Origin: Melaminivora sp034675505
GTDB taxonomy: Bacteria > Pseudomonadota > Gammaproteobacteria > Burkholderiales > Burkholderiaceae_C
Direction of reading: 5' to 3'
NCBI GenBank assembly: GCA_034675505.1
Contig: JAUCDD010000025.1
Coordinates: 620,001-684,000 of the forward strand
Length of the DNA: 64,000 nucleotides
In this document: in pieces, positions 47,186 through 61,066 of the stretch
How positions within the stretch are numbered: the stretch's first letter is position 1
Layout of the letters: each line of letters opens with the position of its first letter
The notes under the pieces: generated by a model
Database searches by the model: none
The model's input: the letters and a program-made list of their open reading frames with translations, nothing else
Told to the model about the DNA's origin: nothing
Position numbers and translations under genes: made by a program

Positions 47186-48162
47186 GCGCCGGCAAGCCCC
47201 CGGCGCGCGGCGACCGCCCGGGCGCGGGCCGCCCGCCGCGCGGCGGCCGGCCTGCGCCGGGCGCCCCGGCATCATCCCCTGCGCCGTCCGCGCCCGACGC
47301 CGCCGTGCTGGCCGAGCTGCGCCCCGGCCAGTCCATCGAACTGCTCAAGGAGCTGCACATCCTGACGCGCGAAGGGCGGCTGAACCAGGACTCGCGCCGC
47401 AAGCTCAAGCAGGTCTACCACCTGTACCAGTTCATCGAGCCGCTGCTGGCCGAGGCCGCGCAGGACGGCCACGCGCCGCTGCTGGCCGACCATGGCGCGG
47501 GCAAGTCCTACCTGGGCTTCATCCTGTACGACCTGTTCTTCAAGGCGCTGGGCCGCGGCGAGATCTATGGCATCGAATGGCGCGCCGAACTGGTGCAGCG
47601 CTCGCGCGAACTGGCCGCGCGCCTGGGCTTCGAGCGCATGCGCTTCCTGGACATGTCCGTTGCCGACGCGGCCGCTGCCGCGCAGCTGCCCGCGCGCTTC
47701 GACATCGTGACCGCGCTGCACGCCTGCGACAGCGCCACCGACGACGCGATCGCCTTCGGCCTGCAAAAGCGCGCACGCGCCATGGTGCTGGTGCCCTGCT
47801 GCCAGGCCGAAGTGGCCGCCTGCCTGCGCCGCAACAAGGCGCTGCAGCTGTCGCGCACGCCCCTGGCCGAGCTGTGGCGCCACCCCATCCACACGCGCGA
47901 GATCGGCAGCCAGCTGACCAACGTGCTGCGCTGCCTGCACCTGGAGGCCAGCGGCTACCAGGTCACCGTCACCGAGCTGGTCGGCTGGGAGCACAGCCTG
48001 AAGAACGAGTTGATCCTGGCGCGTTGGACCGGCCAGGCCAAGCGCAGCGCCGCCGAACGCCTGGCCGCGCTGCTGGACGAGTTCGGCCTGCGCCAGGAGC
48101 TTGCGGCGCGCTTCGGCCTGCCTTCCCCAGCCGCCGCATCCGTGCAGGCGGCAAGCACCTGA
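47182..48162 (+). CDS. SAM-dependent methyltransferase (class I)
   Basis: 326 residues. A basic, Pro/Arg/Gly-rich N-terminal tail (about 1-45, RGDRPGAGRPPRGGRPAPG) precedes a methyltransferase core: LADHGAGKSYLGFILYD is the SAM-binding motif I, followed by GIEW (motif II acidic end) and VTALHACDSATD. The basic tail suggests an RNA target. The exact substrate is unknown. It overlaps the DUF1415 gene and may work with it. Confidence 0.8.
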   Translation: MSAGKPPARGDRPGAGRPPRGGRPAPGAPASSPAPSAPDAAVLAELRPGQSIELLKELHILTREGRLNQDSRRKLKQVYHLYQFIEPLLAEAAQDGHAPLLADHGAGKSYLGFILYDLFFKALGRGEIYGIEWRAELVQRSRELAARLGFERMRFLDMSVADAAAAAQLPARFDIVTALHACDSATDDAIAFGLQKRARAMVLVPCCQAEVAACLRRNKALQLSRTPLAELWRHPIHTREIGSQLTNVLRCLHLEASGYQVTVTELVGWEHSLKNELILARWTGQAKRSAAERLAALLDEFGLRQELAARFGLPSPAAASVQAAST

Positions 48163-48181
48163 CCGGCTGCGGGCTGGATTT

Positions 48182-48225
48182 AATTGGAATCTGACCCCCA
48201 TTCTTATTGGGGTCAGATTCCAATT
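48182..48225. repeat. REP-type inverted repeat next to RAYT (17-bp arms)
   Basis: AATTGGAATCTGACCCC (48182-48198) and its exact reverse complement (48209-48225), ten-base loop. The same 17-mer occurs at 49061-49077 and 59337-59353. REP/RAYT pairs of this type are known from other proteobacteria, and the RAYT gene starts 44 bases downstream. Confidence 0.85.
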
Positions 48226-48268
48226 TCCTACTACCATCGGCCGCTCCGCCACTGACCAGGAGCCCGCC

Positions 48269-48971
48269 ATGGCCCGGCTGCCGCGCCTCACCGTTCCCGG
48301 CTATCCGCACCACGTCATCCAGCGCGGCAACAACCGCCAGATGATTTTCCAGGACGCGGCCGACCGCGAGTTCATGCTGGAGCTGCTGGCCGAGCATTCG
48401 CGGCTGCAGCAGGTTGCCATCCACGCCTATGTGCTGATGGGCAACCACTTCCATCTGCTGGCCACGCCGCAGACGCAGGATGGCCTGCCCTCAATGATGC
48501 AGGCCGTCGGGCGCAGCTACGTGCGCCACTTTAACCGGCGCCAGCACCGCACCGGCACGCTGTGGGAGGGGCGCTACCGCTCGACCATCGTGCAGTCCGA
48601 GCGCTACCTGCTGGCGTGCATGGCCTACATCGACCTGAACCCGGTGCGCGCGGCGCTGGTGGCGCAGGCGGTGGACTACCCCCTGGTCCAGCCACGCGCA
48701 CCACCTGGGCCTGCGCGCCGATCCGCTGGTCACCCCGCACGCGCTGTACTGGGAGCTGGGCAACACGCCGTTCGCCCGCGAGGCGGCCTACGCCGCGCTG
48801 GTGCGCGCCGGCCTGGGCGAGCAGGAGCGCGAGGCGCTGGGCCGCGCCACGCATGCCGGCTGGGCGCTGGGCGAGGGCGACTTTCTTGTTGCGTTGCAGC
48901 AAAAAACCGACAGGCGCCTGAGCCAGGGCCGCGCAGGCCGCCCAGCGGCCGAAATCACCAAAATCGAGTGA
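48269..48971 (+). pseudogene. REP-associated tyrosine transposase (RAYT), one frame break
   Basis: About 233 residues after repair. Y1_Tnp features: HHVIQRGNNRQMIF, the HUH-type metal site in LMGNHFHLL and the catalytic tyrosine in AVGRSYVRHFNRR. The frame breaks at a run of five C (48679-48683; four expected), after which the other frame continues with WSSHAHHLGLRADPLVTP to a stop at 48971. RAYTs act on REP palindromes such as the one at 48182. The break means this copy is inactive unless the extra C is an error. Confidence 0.85.
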
Positions 48972-49020
48972 AATGCCGGGCTTGCCGGCGCCGGCAGGCG
49001 ATAGTTTGCTATCTTTTTTA
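48972..49020 (-). repeat. AT-dyad/GCCGGC intergenic repeat, copy 8 of 8
   Basis: Minus-strand order: AAAAAAGATAGCAAACTATC (dyad GATAG/CTATC), GCCTGCCGGCGCCGGC, then AAGCCCGGC. It follows the RAYT stop directly. Confidence 0.6.
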
Positions 49021-49044
49021 TATGTCCCCAATAAAATGAAGCGA

Positions 49045-49085
49045 GTCAGATGCCGTATTTAATTGGAATCTGACCCCAATTAATA
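49045..49085. repeat. Second REP-type 17-mer downstream of RAYT
   Basis: AATTGGAATCTGACCCC at 49061-49077 followed by AATTAAT. A degenerate opposite arm, GTCAGAT (49045-49051), suggests it was once an inverted repeat like that at 48182-48225. Confidence 0.75.
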
Positions 49086-49155
49086 TGCTTGATGTGCATG
49101 GGTTGATGCATTAATCTGCGCCTCCCACGGTTTTTCTGGTGAGAAGGAGCACGCC

Positions 49156-53956
<4,801 letters not shown>

Positions 53957-54062
53957 CCCGCCAGGCGCCCCCGCGCGCCGCCCCCATCCCAGCCTCCCCC
54001 AGGGGGGGAGGAGCCCGAGCTGCCAACGCCCACGAACATCGATCGACCAAGGACCCGCCACC

Positions 54063-55543
54063 ATGGGCAAGGCCACAGGATTTCTGGAATACGAGCGCAT
54101 CGAGGAGGGCTACGCCCCCCGCGCCCGAGCGCGTCAAGCGCTACCGCGAATTCGTCATCGCGCTGGACGACGCGCAGGCCGCCATCCAGGCCGCGCGCTG
54201 CATGGACTGCGGCACGCCGTTTTGCAACCACGGCTGCCCGGTGAACAACATCATCCCGGACTTCAACGACCTGGTGTACCGCCAGGACTGGGCCAGCGCG
54301 ATTGCCGTGCTGCGCAGCACCGACAACTTCCCCGAGTTCACCGGCCGCATCTGCCCCGCGCCCTGCGAGGCCGCCTGCACGCTCAACATCAACAGCGCGC
54401 CGGTGGGCATCAAGAGCATCGAGCACGCCATCATCGACCGTGCTTGGGCCGAGGGCTGGGTGCAGCCGCAGCCGGCCGCGCAGCCCACCGGCAAGCGCGT
54501 GGCGGTGGTCGGCTCGGGGCCGGCGGGCCTGGCGGCGGCGCAGCAGCTGGCGCGCGCCGGGCACGCGGTGACGGTGTTTGAAAAGAACGACCGCGTGGGC
54601 GGCCTGCTGCGCTACGGCATCCCCGACTTCAAGCTGGACAAGGGCCACATCGACCGGCGCGTGGCGCAGATGCAGGCCGAAGGCGTGGTGTTCCGTACGG
54701 GCGTGCTGGTGGCAGGCGAGGATGGCCTGGGCCAGGACACGCGCATCACCAACTGGGCCGCCGAGACGGTGAGCCCGGCGCAGCTGGACGAGCAGTTCGA
54801 CGCGGTGCTGCTGGCCGGCGGCTCCGAGGTCTCGCGCGACCTGCCGGTGCCGGGGCGCGACCTGAAGGGCGTGCACTTCGCCATGGAATTCTTGCCGCAG
54901 CAGAACAAGGCCAACGCCGGCGACAAGCTCAAGGGGCAAGATTTCGGCCGCCGGCAAGCACGTCGTCGTGATCGGCGGCGGCGACACCGGCAGCGACTGC
55001 GTGGGCACCAGCCGGCGCCACGGCGCGGCCAGACGGTGACGCAGTTCGAGCTGATGCCGCACGCCGCCCGAATCCGAGGACAAGCCGCTCACCTGGCCCT
55101 ACTGGCCGCTCAGGCTGCGCACCAGCTCCAGCCACGAGGAGGGCTGCGAGCGCGAATTCGCCATCGCCACCAAGGCCTTCCTGGGCGAGCGCGGCCGCGT
55201 CACCGGCGTGCAGACCGTGCGCGTGCGCCCCGAGGGCGGGCGCATGGTGGAGATTGCCGGCAGCGAGCAGACCTGGCCCGCCGACCTGGTGCTGCTGGCC
55301 ATGGGTTTCACCAGCCCGGCCGCCAGCGTGCTGGGCGCCTTTGGCGTCGAGCGCGACGCGCGCGGCAACGCCCGCGCCAGCACGGACTTCGCCGGCGGCT
55401 ACGCCACGGGCGTGCCCAAGGTGTTTGCCGCCGGCGACATGCGCCGCGGCCAGTCGCTGGTGGTGTGGGCCATCCGCGAAGGGCGCCAGGCGGCGCGCGC
55501 GGTGGACGAGTTCCTGATGGGCCAGTCCGACCTGCCGCGCTGA
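54063..55543 (+). pseudogene. gltD: Glutamate synthase small subunit, four frame breaks
   Basis: About 490 residues after repair. Fe-S motifs CMDCGTPFCNHGCP and CPAPCEAACTLNI, the FAD Rossmann motif VVGSGPAGLAAAQQLA and the NADPH motif VVIGGGDTGSDCVG are all recognisable, so the gene identity is certain. Breaks: one extra C in the C-run at 54115-54120, one extra A at 54938-54939, one base short near 55022-55030, and one extra G at 55063. Four breaks in one gene of unchanged composition suggest sequence errors more than decay. Confidence 0.9.
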
Positions 55544-55660
55544 AGCGGCGCCGGTGCGCCGGCGCGGCGTCCAGGCGGCGCACCGCCGGCGTCCCGCCCG
55601 CCTTGCGGGAAAGCCCCCTTCGCCTGGGGCGCCTGGGCGTCCTAGAGTCTCCTGCTACCC

Positions 55661-55697
55661 GGCCCTGCTGCGGTCAGTCCGCGCGGGGCCTTTTTTT
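55661..55697 (+). terminator. Terminator-like hairpin after gltD, in the tctC leader
   Basis: GGCCC, inner stem GCGG/CCGC with a TCAGT loop, GGGCC, then seven T (55691-55697). It ends only 19 bases before the tctC start, so it is both the likely gltBD terminator and part of the tctC leader. A TAGAGT box at 55643-55648 could be the tctC -10, which would place the hairpin at the 5' end of that transcript. Confidence 0.7.
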
Positions 55698-55716
55698 ATC
55701 CAGGAGAACCGACACC

Positions 55717-56721
55717 ATGCCGCCCAACGGACTTTTCTCGCGCCGCGCCCTCGTCAGCGCACTGGCTGGCCTGGCCGCCAGCGGCGCCTTCACGGGCGCC
55801 CGGGCGCAGGCGCCATCGACTGCCAGCTACCCGGCCAGGCCGGTGCGCATCGTGGTCGGCTTTGCCGCCGGCGGCACCACCGACATCGTCGCGCGCCTGA
55901 TGGCGCAGGAGCTGACCGAAGCGCTGGGCCAGTCCTTCGTGGTGGACAACAAGCCCGGCGGCGGCAGCAACATCGCCACCGACCTGGTGCGCCAGGCGCC
56001 GGCGGACGGCTACACGCTGCTGTTTGCTGCCGTCACCAGCGCCATCAACCAGACGCTGTACCCGAACATCAAGTTCGACCTGACGCGCGACTTCGAGGCC
56101 GTGGCGCTGGGCGCCAAGGTGCCCAACATCCTGGTCGTGAATCCCGGCGTGCCGGCGAAGACGGTGCAGGAGCTCATCGCCTGGGCGCGCGCCAACGACA
56201 GCACGGCCTCCTATGCCTCGTCGGGCAGCGGCACGTCCATCCACATGGCCGGCGAGCTGTTCAAGGTGCGCACGGGCCTCAAGACCCAGCACGTGCCCTA
56301 CAAGGGCAGCGCCCCGGCCATGACCGACCTGATCGGGGGCCAGGTGCAGTTCATGTTCGACAACATGCCCTCGGCCTGGCCGCACGTGCAGGCCGGCAAG
56401 CTGCGCGCGCTGGCCGTCACCACCAGGAAGCGCTCGCCCTCGGCGCCCGATGTGCCGACCATGGAGGAGAGCGGGATCGCGCCATTCGACGTCACGTCCT
56501 GGTTCGGCCTGCTGGCGCCCAAGGGCACGCCCCCCGAGATCGTCGCCAGGCTCAACAAGGTCATGAACGACGCCTTCGGCAAGCCGGGCATCCAGCAGGC
56601 CTACGCCAAGCTGGGCGCCATGGCCGAGAAGAACAGCCCGCAGGATTTCGCCCGCTTCATCGACTCCGAGGTCAAGGGCTGGGCCCCGGTGGTCAAGGCA
56701 TCGGGCGCGCGGGTGGACTGA
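55717..56721 (+). CDS. Tripartite tricarboxylate transporter binding protein (Bug/TctC family)
   Basis: 334 residues: signal peptide with an RR (LFSRRALVSALAGLAASGAFTGARA), then the Bug fold starting YPARPVRIVVGFAAGGTTDIVARLMA, with NKPGGGSN and the HVPYKGSAPAMTDLIGGQVQFMFD region. It binds a carboxylic acid in the periplasm. No TctA/TctB membrane genes are nearby, typical of the many orphan Bug genes of betaproteobacteria. AGGAGA lies eight bases upstream. The ligand is unknown. Confidence 0.9.
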   Translation: MPPNGLFSRRALVSALAGLAASGAFTGARAQAPSTASYPARPVRIVVGFAAGGTTDIVARLMAQELTEALGQSFVVDNKPGGGSNIATDLVRQAPADGYTLLFAAVTSAINQTLYPNIKFDLTRDFEAVALGAKVPNILVVNPGVPAKTVQELIAWARANDSTASYASSGSGTSIHMAGELFKVRTGLKTQHVPYKGSAPAMTDLIGGQVQFMFDNMPSAWPHVQAGKLRALAVTTRKRSPSAPDVPTMEESGIAPFDVTSWFGLLAPKGTPPEIVARLNKVMNDAFGKPGIQQAYAKLGAMAEKNSPQDFARFIDSEVKGWAPVVKASGARVD

Positions 56722-56849
56722 CTGGCGCGCCGCGCAGCCGGCTGCCCCGGCACCCGGCCGCCAGGGTGCAAAGGTGGGACAATTACGGGTTTTCCCGGGC
56801 CTGGGGCCCGGCTTTCCTTCCCTTGTCCCCCCTTTTCCTTTTTGCACCC

Positions 56850-57647
56850 ATGAAGAAGTTCGCTGTTGTCGCCCTGCTGACCCTCGGGGCCGTGCTTGCC
56901 GGCTGTTCCAGGCAAGAGCCGGCCGCCCCCGCCGCCGCCGCGCCCGCGCCTGCGGCTGCAGCCAGGATCGTCGTCGGCCTGGACGACAACTTCCCGCCCA
57001 TGGGTTTTCGCGACGACAAGAACGAGCTGGTCGGCTTTGACATCGACATGGCCCGCGAAGCCGCCCGCCGCCTGGGCCTGGAAGTGCAGTTCAAGCCCAT
57101 CGACTGGAGCGCCAAGGAGGCCGAGCTTTCGGCCGAGCGCGTGGATGCGCTGTGGAACGGGCTGACGATCACCGAGGAGCGCAAGCAAAACATCGCCTTC
57201 ACCGCGCCCTACATGGAAAACCACCAGATCATCGTGGTGCCCGCCGGTTCGTCCATCAAGACCAAGGCCGACCTGGCCGGCAAGGTGGTCGGCGCCCAGG
57301 AGGGCTCCAGCGCGGTGGACGCCATCAAGAAGGACGATGCCGCCTTCAAGTCCTTCAAGGAACTCAAGACCTTCGGCGACAACGTGACGGCCCTCATGGA
57401 CCTGGCCACCGGCCGCCTAGAGGCCGTCGTGGTCGATGAAGTCGTGGGCCGCTACTACGTGGCCAAGAAGCCCGACCAGTACGCCGTGCTGCAGGACAAC
57501 TTCGGCACCGAGGAATATGGCGTGGGCGTGCGCAAGGACGATGCCGGGCTGCAGGCCAAGCTGGACAAGGCCCTGGCCGACATGAAGAGCGACGGCGCGG
57601 CGGCGAAGATCGCCGAGCAGTGGTTTGGCGCGAACATCATCAAGTAA
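56850..57647 (+). CDS. Polar amino acid ABC transporter binding protein (lipoprotein)
   Basis: 265 residues: lipobox in LGAVLAGCSRQ, an Ala/Pro linker, then an SBP_bac_3 fold from ARIVVGLDDNFPPMGFRDDKN, with VDALWNGLTITEERK and the hinge ADMKSDGAAAKIAEQWFG. It is followed by a permease and ATPase of the same family, separated by a repeat-rich gap (57648-57912). It may bind cystine, glutamine or arginine; the exact ligand cannot be told. Confidence 0.92.
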   Translation: MKKFAVVALLTLGAVLAGCSRQEPAAPAAAAPAPAAAARIVVGLDDNFPPMGFRDDKNELVGFDIDMAREAARRLGLEVQFKPIDWSAKEAELSAERVDALWNGLTITEERKQNIAFTAPYMENHQIIVVPAGSSIKTKADLAGKVVGAQEGSSAVDAIKKDDAAFKSFKELKTFGDNVTALMDLATGRLEAVVVDEVVGRYYVAKKPDQYAVLQDNFGTEEYGVGVRKDDAGLQAKLDKALADMKSDGAAAKIAEQWFGANIIK

Positions 57648-57912
57648 TTCGGGGCATCCCCCTGTGTCGCTGCGCTCCTTGCCCCTTCTCTCGAATGGCT
57701 GCGCCATTCGGGAAGGGGGACGACGCCGGCGCTGCGGGACGGCCCTTGCGCGGCGTCCGCTGGTCTGGGGCGCGCCAGTCGTTGCGGCCGCGCGCGCTTT
57801 TTGGCTTGGCTCCCTCTCCCTCTGGGAGAGGGTTGGGGTGAGGGCTCGTTGCTACGGGGGCGACATTTTTCACTTCCCCGCGCAGCCCCGCCCCGCCTGA
57901 CGCAACTCCCGC
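57648..57912. repeat. Repeat-filled gap between binding protein and permease genes
   Basis: Two palindromic elements: CGAATGG/CCATTCG inside CCCCTTC/GAAGGGG arms (57679-57719) and CCCTCTCCCTCTGGGAGAGGG with a GTTGGGGTGAGGG tail (57810-57846). The second is the common proteobacterial REP-like palindrome. The stretch between (57720-57800) resembles Comamonadaceae intergenic repeat units. It may stabilise the binding protein mRNA. No gene is seen. Confidence 0.6.
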
Positions 57913-58566
57913 ATGGACTACGTTCTTTCCCTCTTCGCCCCGCTGGCGCAGGGCGCAGCGGTCACGCTCAAGCTGTTCGCCATCACGCTGGCGCTGGCCC
58001 TGCCGCTGGGCCTGGCGCTGGCGCTGGCGCGGCTGTCGCCCATCCGGGCGCTGTCGGCGGCGGTGGGCGGCTACATCTGGCTGATGCGCGGCACGCCGCT
58101 CATGCTGCAGATGCTGTTCATCTACTTCGCGCTGCCCTTCGTGCCGGTGGTGGGCGTGCGCCTGCCGGACTTTCCGGCGGCCGTGGCGGCGTTCGCGCTG
58201 AACTACGCGGCCTACTTCGCCGAGATCTTCCGCGCCGGCATCCAGTCCGTCGACCGCGGCCAGTACGAGGCCGCCAAGGTGCTGGGCATGAGCTACCCGC
58301 AGACCATGCGGCGCATCGTGCTGCCGCAGATGGTGCGCACCATCCTGCCGCCCATGAGCAACGAGACCATCACCCTGGTCAAGGACACCTCGCTGATCTA
58401 CGTGCTGGCGCTCAACGACCTGCTGCGCGCCGCGCGCGGCATCGTGCAGCGCGACTTCACCACCACCCCCTTCATCGTCGCCGCCGCGTTCTACCTGCTC
58501 ATGACGCTGGCGCTGACCTGGGGCTTCCAGCGCCTGGAGCGACGCCATGCCAAATATGACCAGTGA
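57913..58566 (+). CDS. Polar amino acid ABC transporter permease
   Basis: 217 residues, about five transmembrane helices, with the EAA-type loop GQYEAAKVLGMSYPQTMRRIVLPQ in shortened quotation (EAAKVLGMS, RIVLPQ). HisM/GlnP family. It overlaps the ATPase gene by 20 bases. It forms the inner-membrane channel of the importer with the adjacent binding protein and ATPase. Confidence 0.93.
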   Translation: MDYVLSLFAPLAQGAAVTLKLFAITLALALPLGLALALARLSPIRALSAAVGGYIWLMRGTPLMLQMLFIYFALPFVPVVGVRLPDFPAAVAAFALNYAAYFAEIFRAGIQSVDRGQYEAAKVLGMSYPQTMRRIVLPQMVRTILPPMSNETITLVKDTSLIYVLALNDLLRAARGIVQRDFTTTPFIVAAAFYLLMTLALTWGFQRLERRHAKYDQ

Positions 58567-59335
58567 GGCCGGCGCCACCCCGATGATCGAGGCGCGGGGC
58601 GTGAAAAAGCGCTTCGGCAGCCACGAGGTGCTGCGCGGCATCTCGCTGTCGGTGCAGCGCGGCGAAGTGGTGGCGCTGATCGGGCCCTCGGGCTCGGGCA
58701 AGAGCACCTTCCTGCGCTGCCTGAACCACCTGGAGACCATAGACAGCGGCCACGTGGCCCTTGGCGGCGACACCTTGGCCACCACCGATGGCGAGGGCCG
58801 CTGCGTCTATGTGCCCGAGCCGCAGCTGCGCCGCATCTGCGGCAGGGCGGGCATGGTGTTCCAGCACTTCAACCTGTTTCCGCATCTCACGGTGCTGGAG
58901 AACCTGATCGAGGCCCCCATGGTGGTGCAGGGCCTGCCGCGGGACGCGGCCATCGCGCGCGCCGAAAGCCTGCTGGCCAGGGTGGGCCTGTCGCCCAAGC
59001 GCGACAACTACCCCGCGCGCCTGTCGGGCGGGCAAAAGCAGCGCGTGGCCATCGCCCGGGCGCTGGCCATGCAGCCCGATGTGATGCTGTTCGACGAGCC
59101 TACCTCGGCGCTGGACCCGGAGCTGACCGGCGAGGTGCTGCGCACCATGCGCGAGCTGGCCGACGGACGCATGACCATGCTGGTCGTCACGCACGAGATG
59201 GGCTTTGCGCGCGAAGTGGCCCATACGGTGGCCTTCATGGACCAGGGCGAACTGATCACCGCCCGCCCCGCGCGCGAATTCTTCACCGACCCGGGCCACG
59301 CGCGAGCCCGGGCGTTCCTGGAGCACATGCTCTGA
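58547..59335 (+). CDS. Polar amino acid ABC transporter ATPase
   Basis: 262 residues: Walker A GPSGSGKSTF (about residue 45), Q-loop FQHFNLFPH, signature LSGGQKQRV, Walker B VMLFDEPTSALDPE and switch histidine VVTHEMGFA. GlnQ/HisP family. The ATG at 58547 has GGAG six bases upstream; an ATG at 58556 is possible. A 10-residue insertion (TDGEGRCVYVPE, about 83-94) lies between the N-terminal strands and the Q-loop. Confidence 0.95.
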   Translation: MPNMTSEAGATPMIEARGVKKRFGSHEVLRGISLSVQRGEVVALIGPSGSGKSTFLRCLNHLETIDSGHVALGGDTLATTDGEGRCVYVPEPQLRRICGRAGMVFQHFNLFPHLTVLENLIEAPMVVQGLPRDAAIARAESLLARVGLSPKRDNYPARLSGGQKQRVAIARALAMQPDVMLFDEPTSALDPELTGEVLRTMRELADGRMTMLVVTHEMGFAREVAHTVAFMDQGELITARPAREFFTDPGHARARAFLEHML

Positions 59336-59336
59336 T

Positions 59337-59353
59337 AATTGGAATCTGACCCC
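59337..59353. repeat. Isolated REP-type 17-mer
   Basis: AATTGGAATCTGACCCC, identical to the copies beside the RAYT gene 10 kb away. It has no opposite arm. It begins two bases after the ATPase stop and just upstream of the htrA control region. Confidence 0.8.
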
Positions 59354-59364
59354 CATATTTGCTT

Positions 59365-59381
59365 CCTAAGATTCGCTTAAG
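59365..59381 (+). promoter_or_regulatory. PmrA/QseB-type response regulator box upstream of htrA
   Basis: CCTAAG, five bases, CTTAAG: a direct repeat with 11-base period, matching the PmrA-type box (YTTAAK-N5-YTTAAK) at all but one position. It lies 52 bases upstream of the htrA start. The third gene in the cluster codes for a regulator of that family. Confidence 0.55.
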
Positions 59382-59432
59382 CAGGTCTGCGCACACTGGC
59401 CGTCATCGCAGCATTCCGATGAAAGGCAGACC

Positions 59433-60917
59433 ATGCACAGCGTCATCTCCACCCCCCGCAGACTCATCCTGGCCCTGATGGCCGCTGGCGCGCTGGGCGC
59501 CACGGGCGCGGGCTTGATCAGCAACCGCCAGGCCCACGCCGTGGCAGTGCCGGCCGCGCCGGCGGTGGCTGCGGCGGCGGTGCAAAGTCCGGGCGGGGCC
59601 CTGCCGGGCTTTGCCCGGATCACGGCCGAGAACGGCCCGGCGGTGGTCAACATCAGCGTCAGCGGCACGCGCCGCACGGCCATGGGTGATGGCGAGGACG
59701 GCGGCGGCGCGGCTGCCGACCCGGCGCAGGAGTTCTTCCGCCGCTTCGGCATCGTGCCCCCGGGCGCAGGCGGGCGCTCGGCCACGCCGGTGCGCGGGCA
59801 GGGTTCGGGCTTCATCGTCAGCCCCGACGGCGTGGTGCTGACCAATGCGCACGTGGTCAAGGGCGCCGACGAGGTCACCGTCAAGCTGACCGACCGGCGG
59901 GAATTCCGGGCCAAGGTGCTGGGCGCCGACCCGCAGACCGACGTGGCCGTGCTCAAGATCGATGCGCACGACCTGCCCACCGTGCGCCTGGGCAGCACCA
60001 AGACGCTCGACGTGGGCGAGTGGGTGCTGGCCATAGGCTCGCCGTTCGGCTTCGAAAACAGCGTGACCGCAGGCGTGGTCAGCGCCAAGGGCCGCGCCTT
60101 GCCCGACGACAGCGCCGTGCCCTTCATCCAGACCGACGTGGCGGTGAACCCGGGCAATTCCGGCGGCCCGCTGTTCGATGCGCGCGGCGAGGTGGTGGGC
60201 ATCAACTCGCAAATCTACAGCCGCTCGGGTGGCTACCAGGGCCTGTCCTTTGCCATCCCCATCGAAGTGGCGCAGCGCGTGCAGCAGCAGATCCTGGCCA
60301 CCGGCCACGTCAGCCACGCGCGGCTGGGGGTGACGGTGCAGGAGGTGAACCAGACCCTGGCCGACTCCTTCGGCCTGGACAAGCCCCAGGGCGCGCTGGT
60401 GGCCGATGTGCAAAAGGATGGCCCGGCCGAGCGGGCGGGGCTGAAGTCCGGCGACGTGATCCGCAGCGTCGATGGCCAGCCCATCGTGGCCTCGGGCGAC
60501 CTGCCGGCCCTCATCAACCTGGCGGCGCCGGGCACCAAGATCCACCTGCAGGTCTGGCGCAAGGGCCGCAGCGAAGAGCTGGTGGCCACGCTGGGCAACG
60601 CCTCGGACAAGCAGGCCAGCGCCCAGGCCGGCACCGACGAGGGCGCAGCCAAGGCGCGCCTGGGCCTGGCGCTGCGGCCGCTGGCCCGGGACGAGCAGCG
60701 CGAGGCCGGCGTCGAGGGCGGCCTGGTGATCGAGCAGGCCAGCGGCCCGGCGGCGCGTGCCGGAGTGCAGCAGGGCGACGTGCTGCTGGCCGTCAACGGC
60801 ACGCCGGCGCGTGACGTGGCGCAGGTGCGCGAGGCAGTGGCCAAGGCCGGCAAGTCGGTGGCGCTGCTGGTGCTGCGCGAGGGCAACCGCATCTTCGTGC
60901 CGGTGCGGCTGGGTTGA
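59433..60917 (+). CDS. Periplasmic serine protease, HtrA/DegP family
   Basis: 494 residues: N-terminal export sequence (RRLILALMAAGALGATGAG), protease domain with the catalytic triad His in LTNAHVV, Asp in PQTDVAVLKID and Ser in NPGNSGGPL, then two PDZ domains (about 295-390 and 400-490). It degrades or refolds misfolded envelope proteins. It is followed in the same direction by a two-component system, the common htrA-regulator-kinase arrangement of this family. Confidence 0.95.
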   Translation: MHSVISTPRRLILALMAAGALGATGAGLISNRQAHAVAVPAAPAVAAAAVQSPGGALPGFARITAENGPAVVNISVSGTRRTAMGDGEDGGGAAADPAQEFFRRFGIVPPGAGGRSATPVRGQGSGFIVSPDGVVLTNAHVVKGADEVTVKLTDRREFRAKVLGADPQTDVAVLKIDAHDLPTVRLGSTKTLDVGEWVLAIGSPFGFENSVTAGVVSAKGRALPDDSAVPFIQTDVAVNPGNSGGPLFDARGEVVGINSQIYSRSGGYQGLSFAIPIEVAQRVQQQILATGHVSHARLGVTVQEVNQTLADSFGLDKPQGALVADVQKDGPAERAGLKSGDVIRSVDGQPIVASGDLPALINLAAPGTKIHLQVWRKGRSEELVATLGNASDKQASAQAGTDEGAAKARLGLALRPLARDEQREAGVEGGLVIEQASGPAARAGVQQGDVLLAVNGTPARDVAQVREAVAKAGKSVALLVLREGNRIFVPVRLG

Positions 60918-61066
60918 CCCAGGCCGGGGTTGAGCGATGAGCGTGGCCGATGCGCATGGACGTTGCACGCCGGGCGCCAAACGCACTACGCTTGGCCGCT
61001 TGCAACCCTCCACAAGGCCACCTTGCTGCAACACCTGCCCATGCCTGCCTGCCGTGAGAAACCGCC

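Noticed and set aside
54063..55543. Programmed frameshifting in gltD
   Set aside because: Four breaks without slippery heptamers or pseudoknots, and none known in this gene; indels are simpler.
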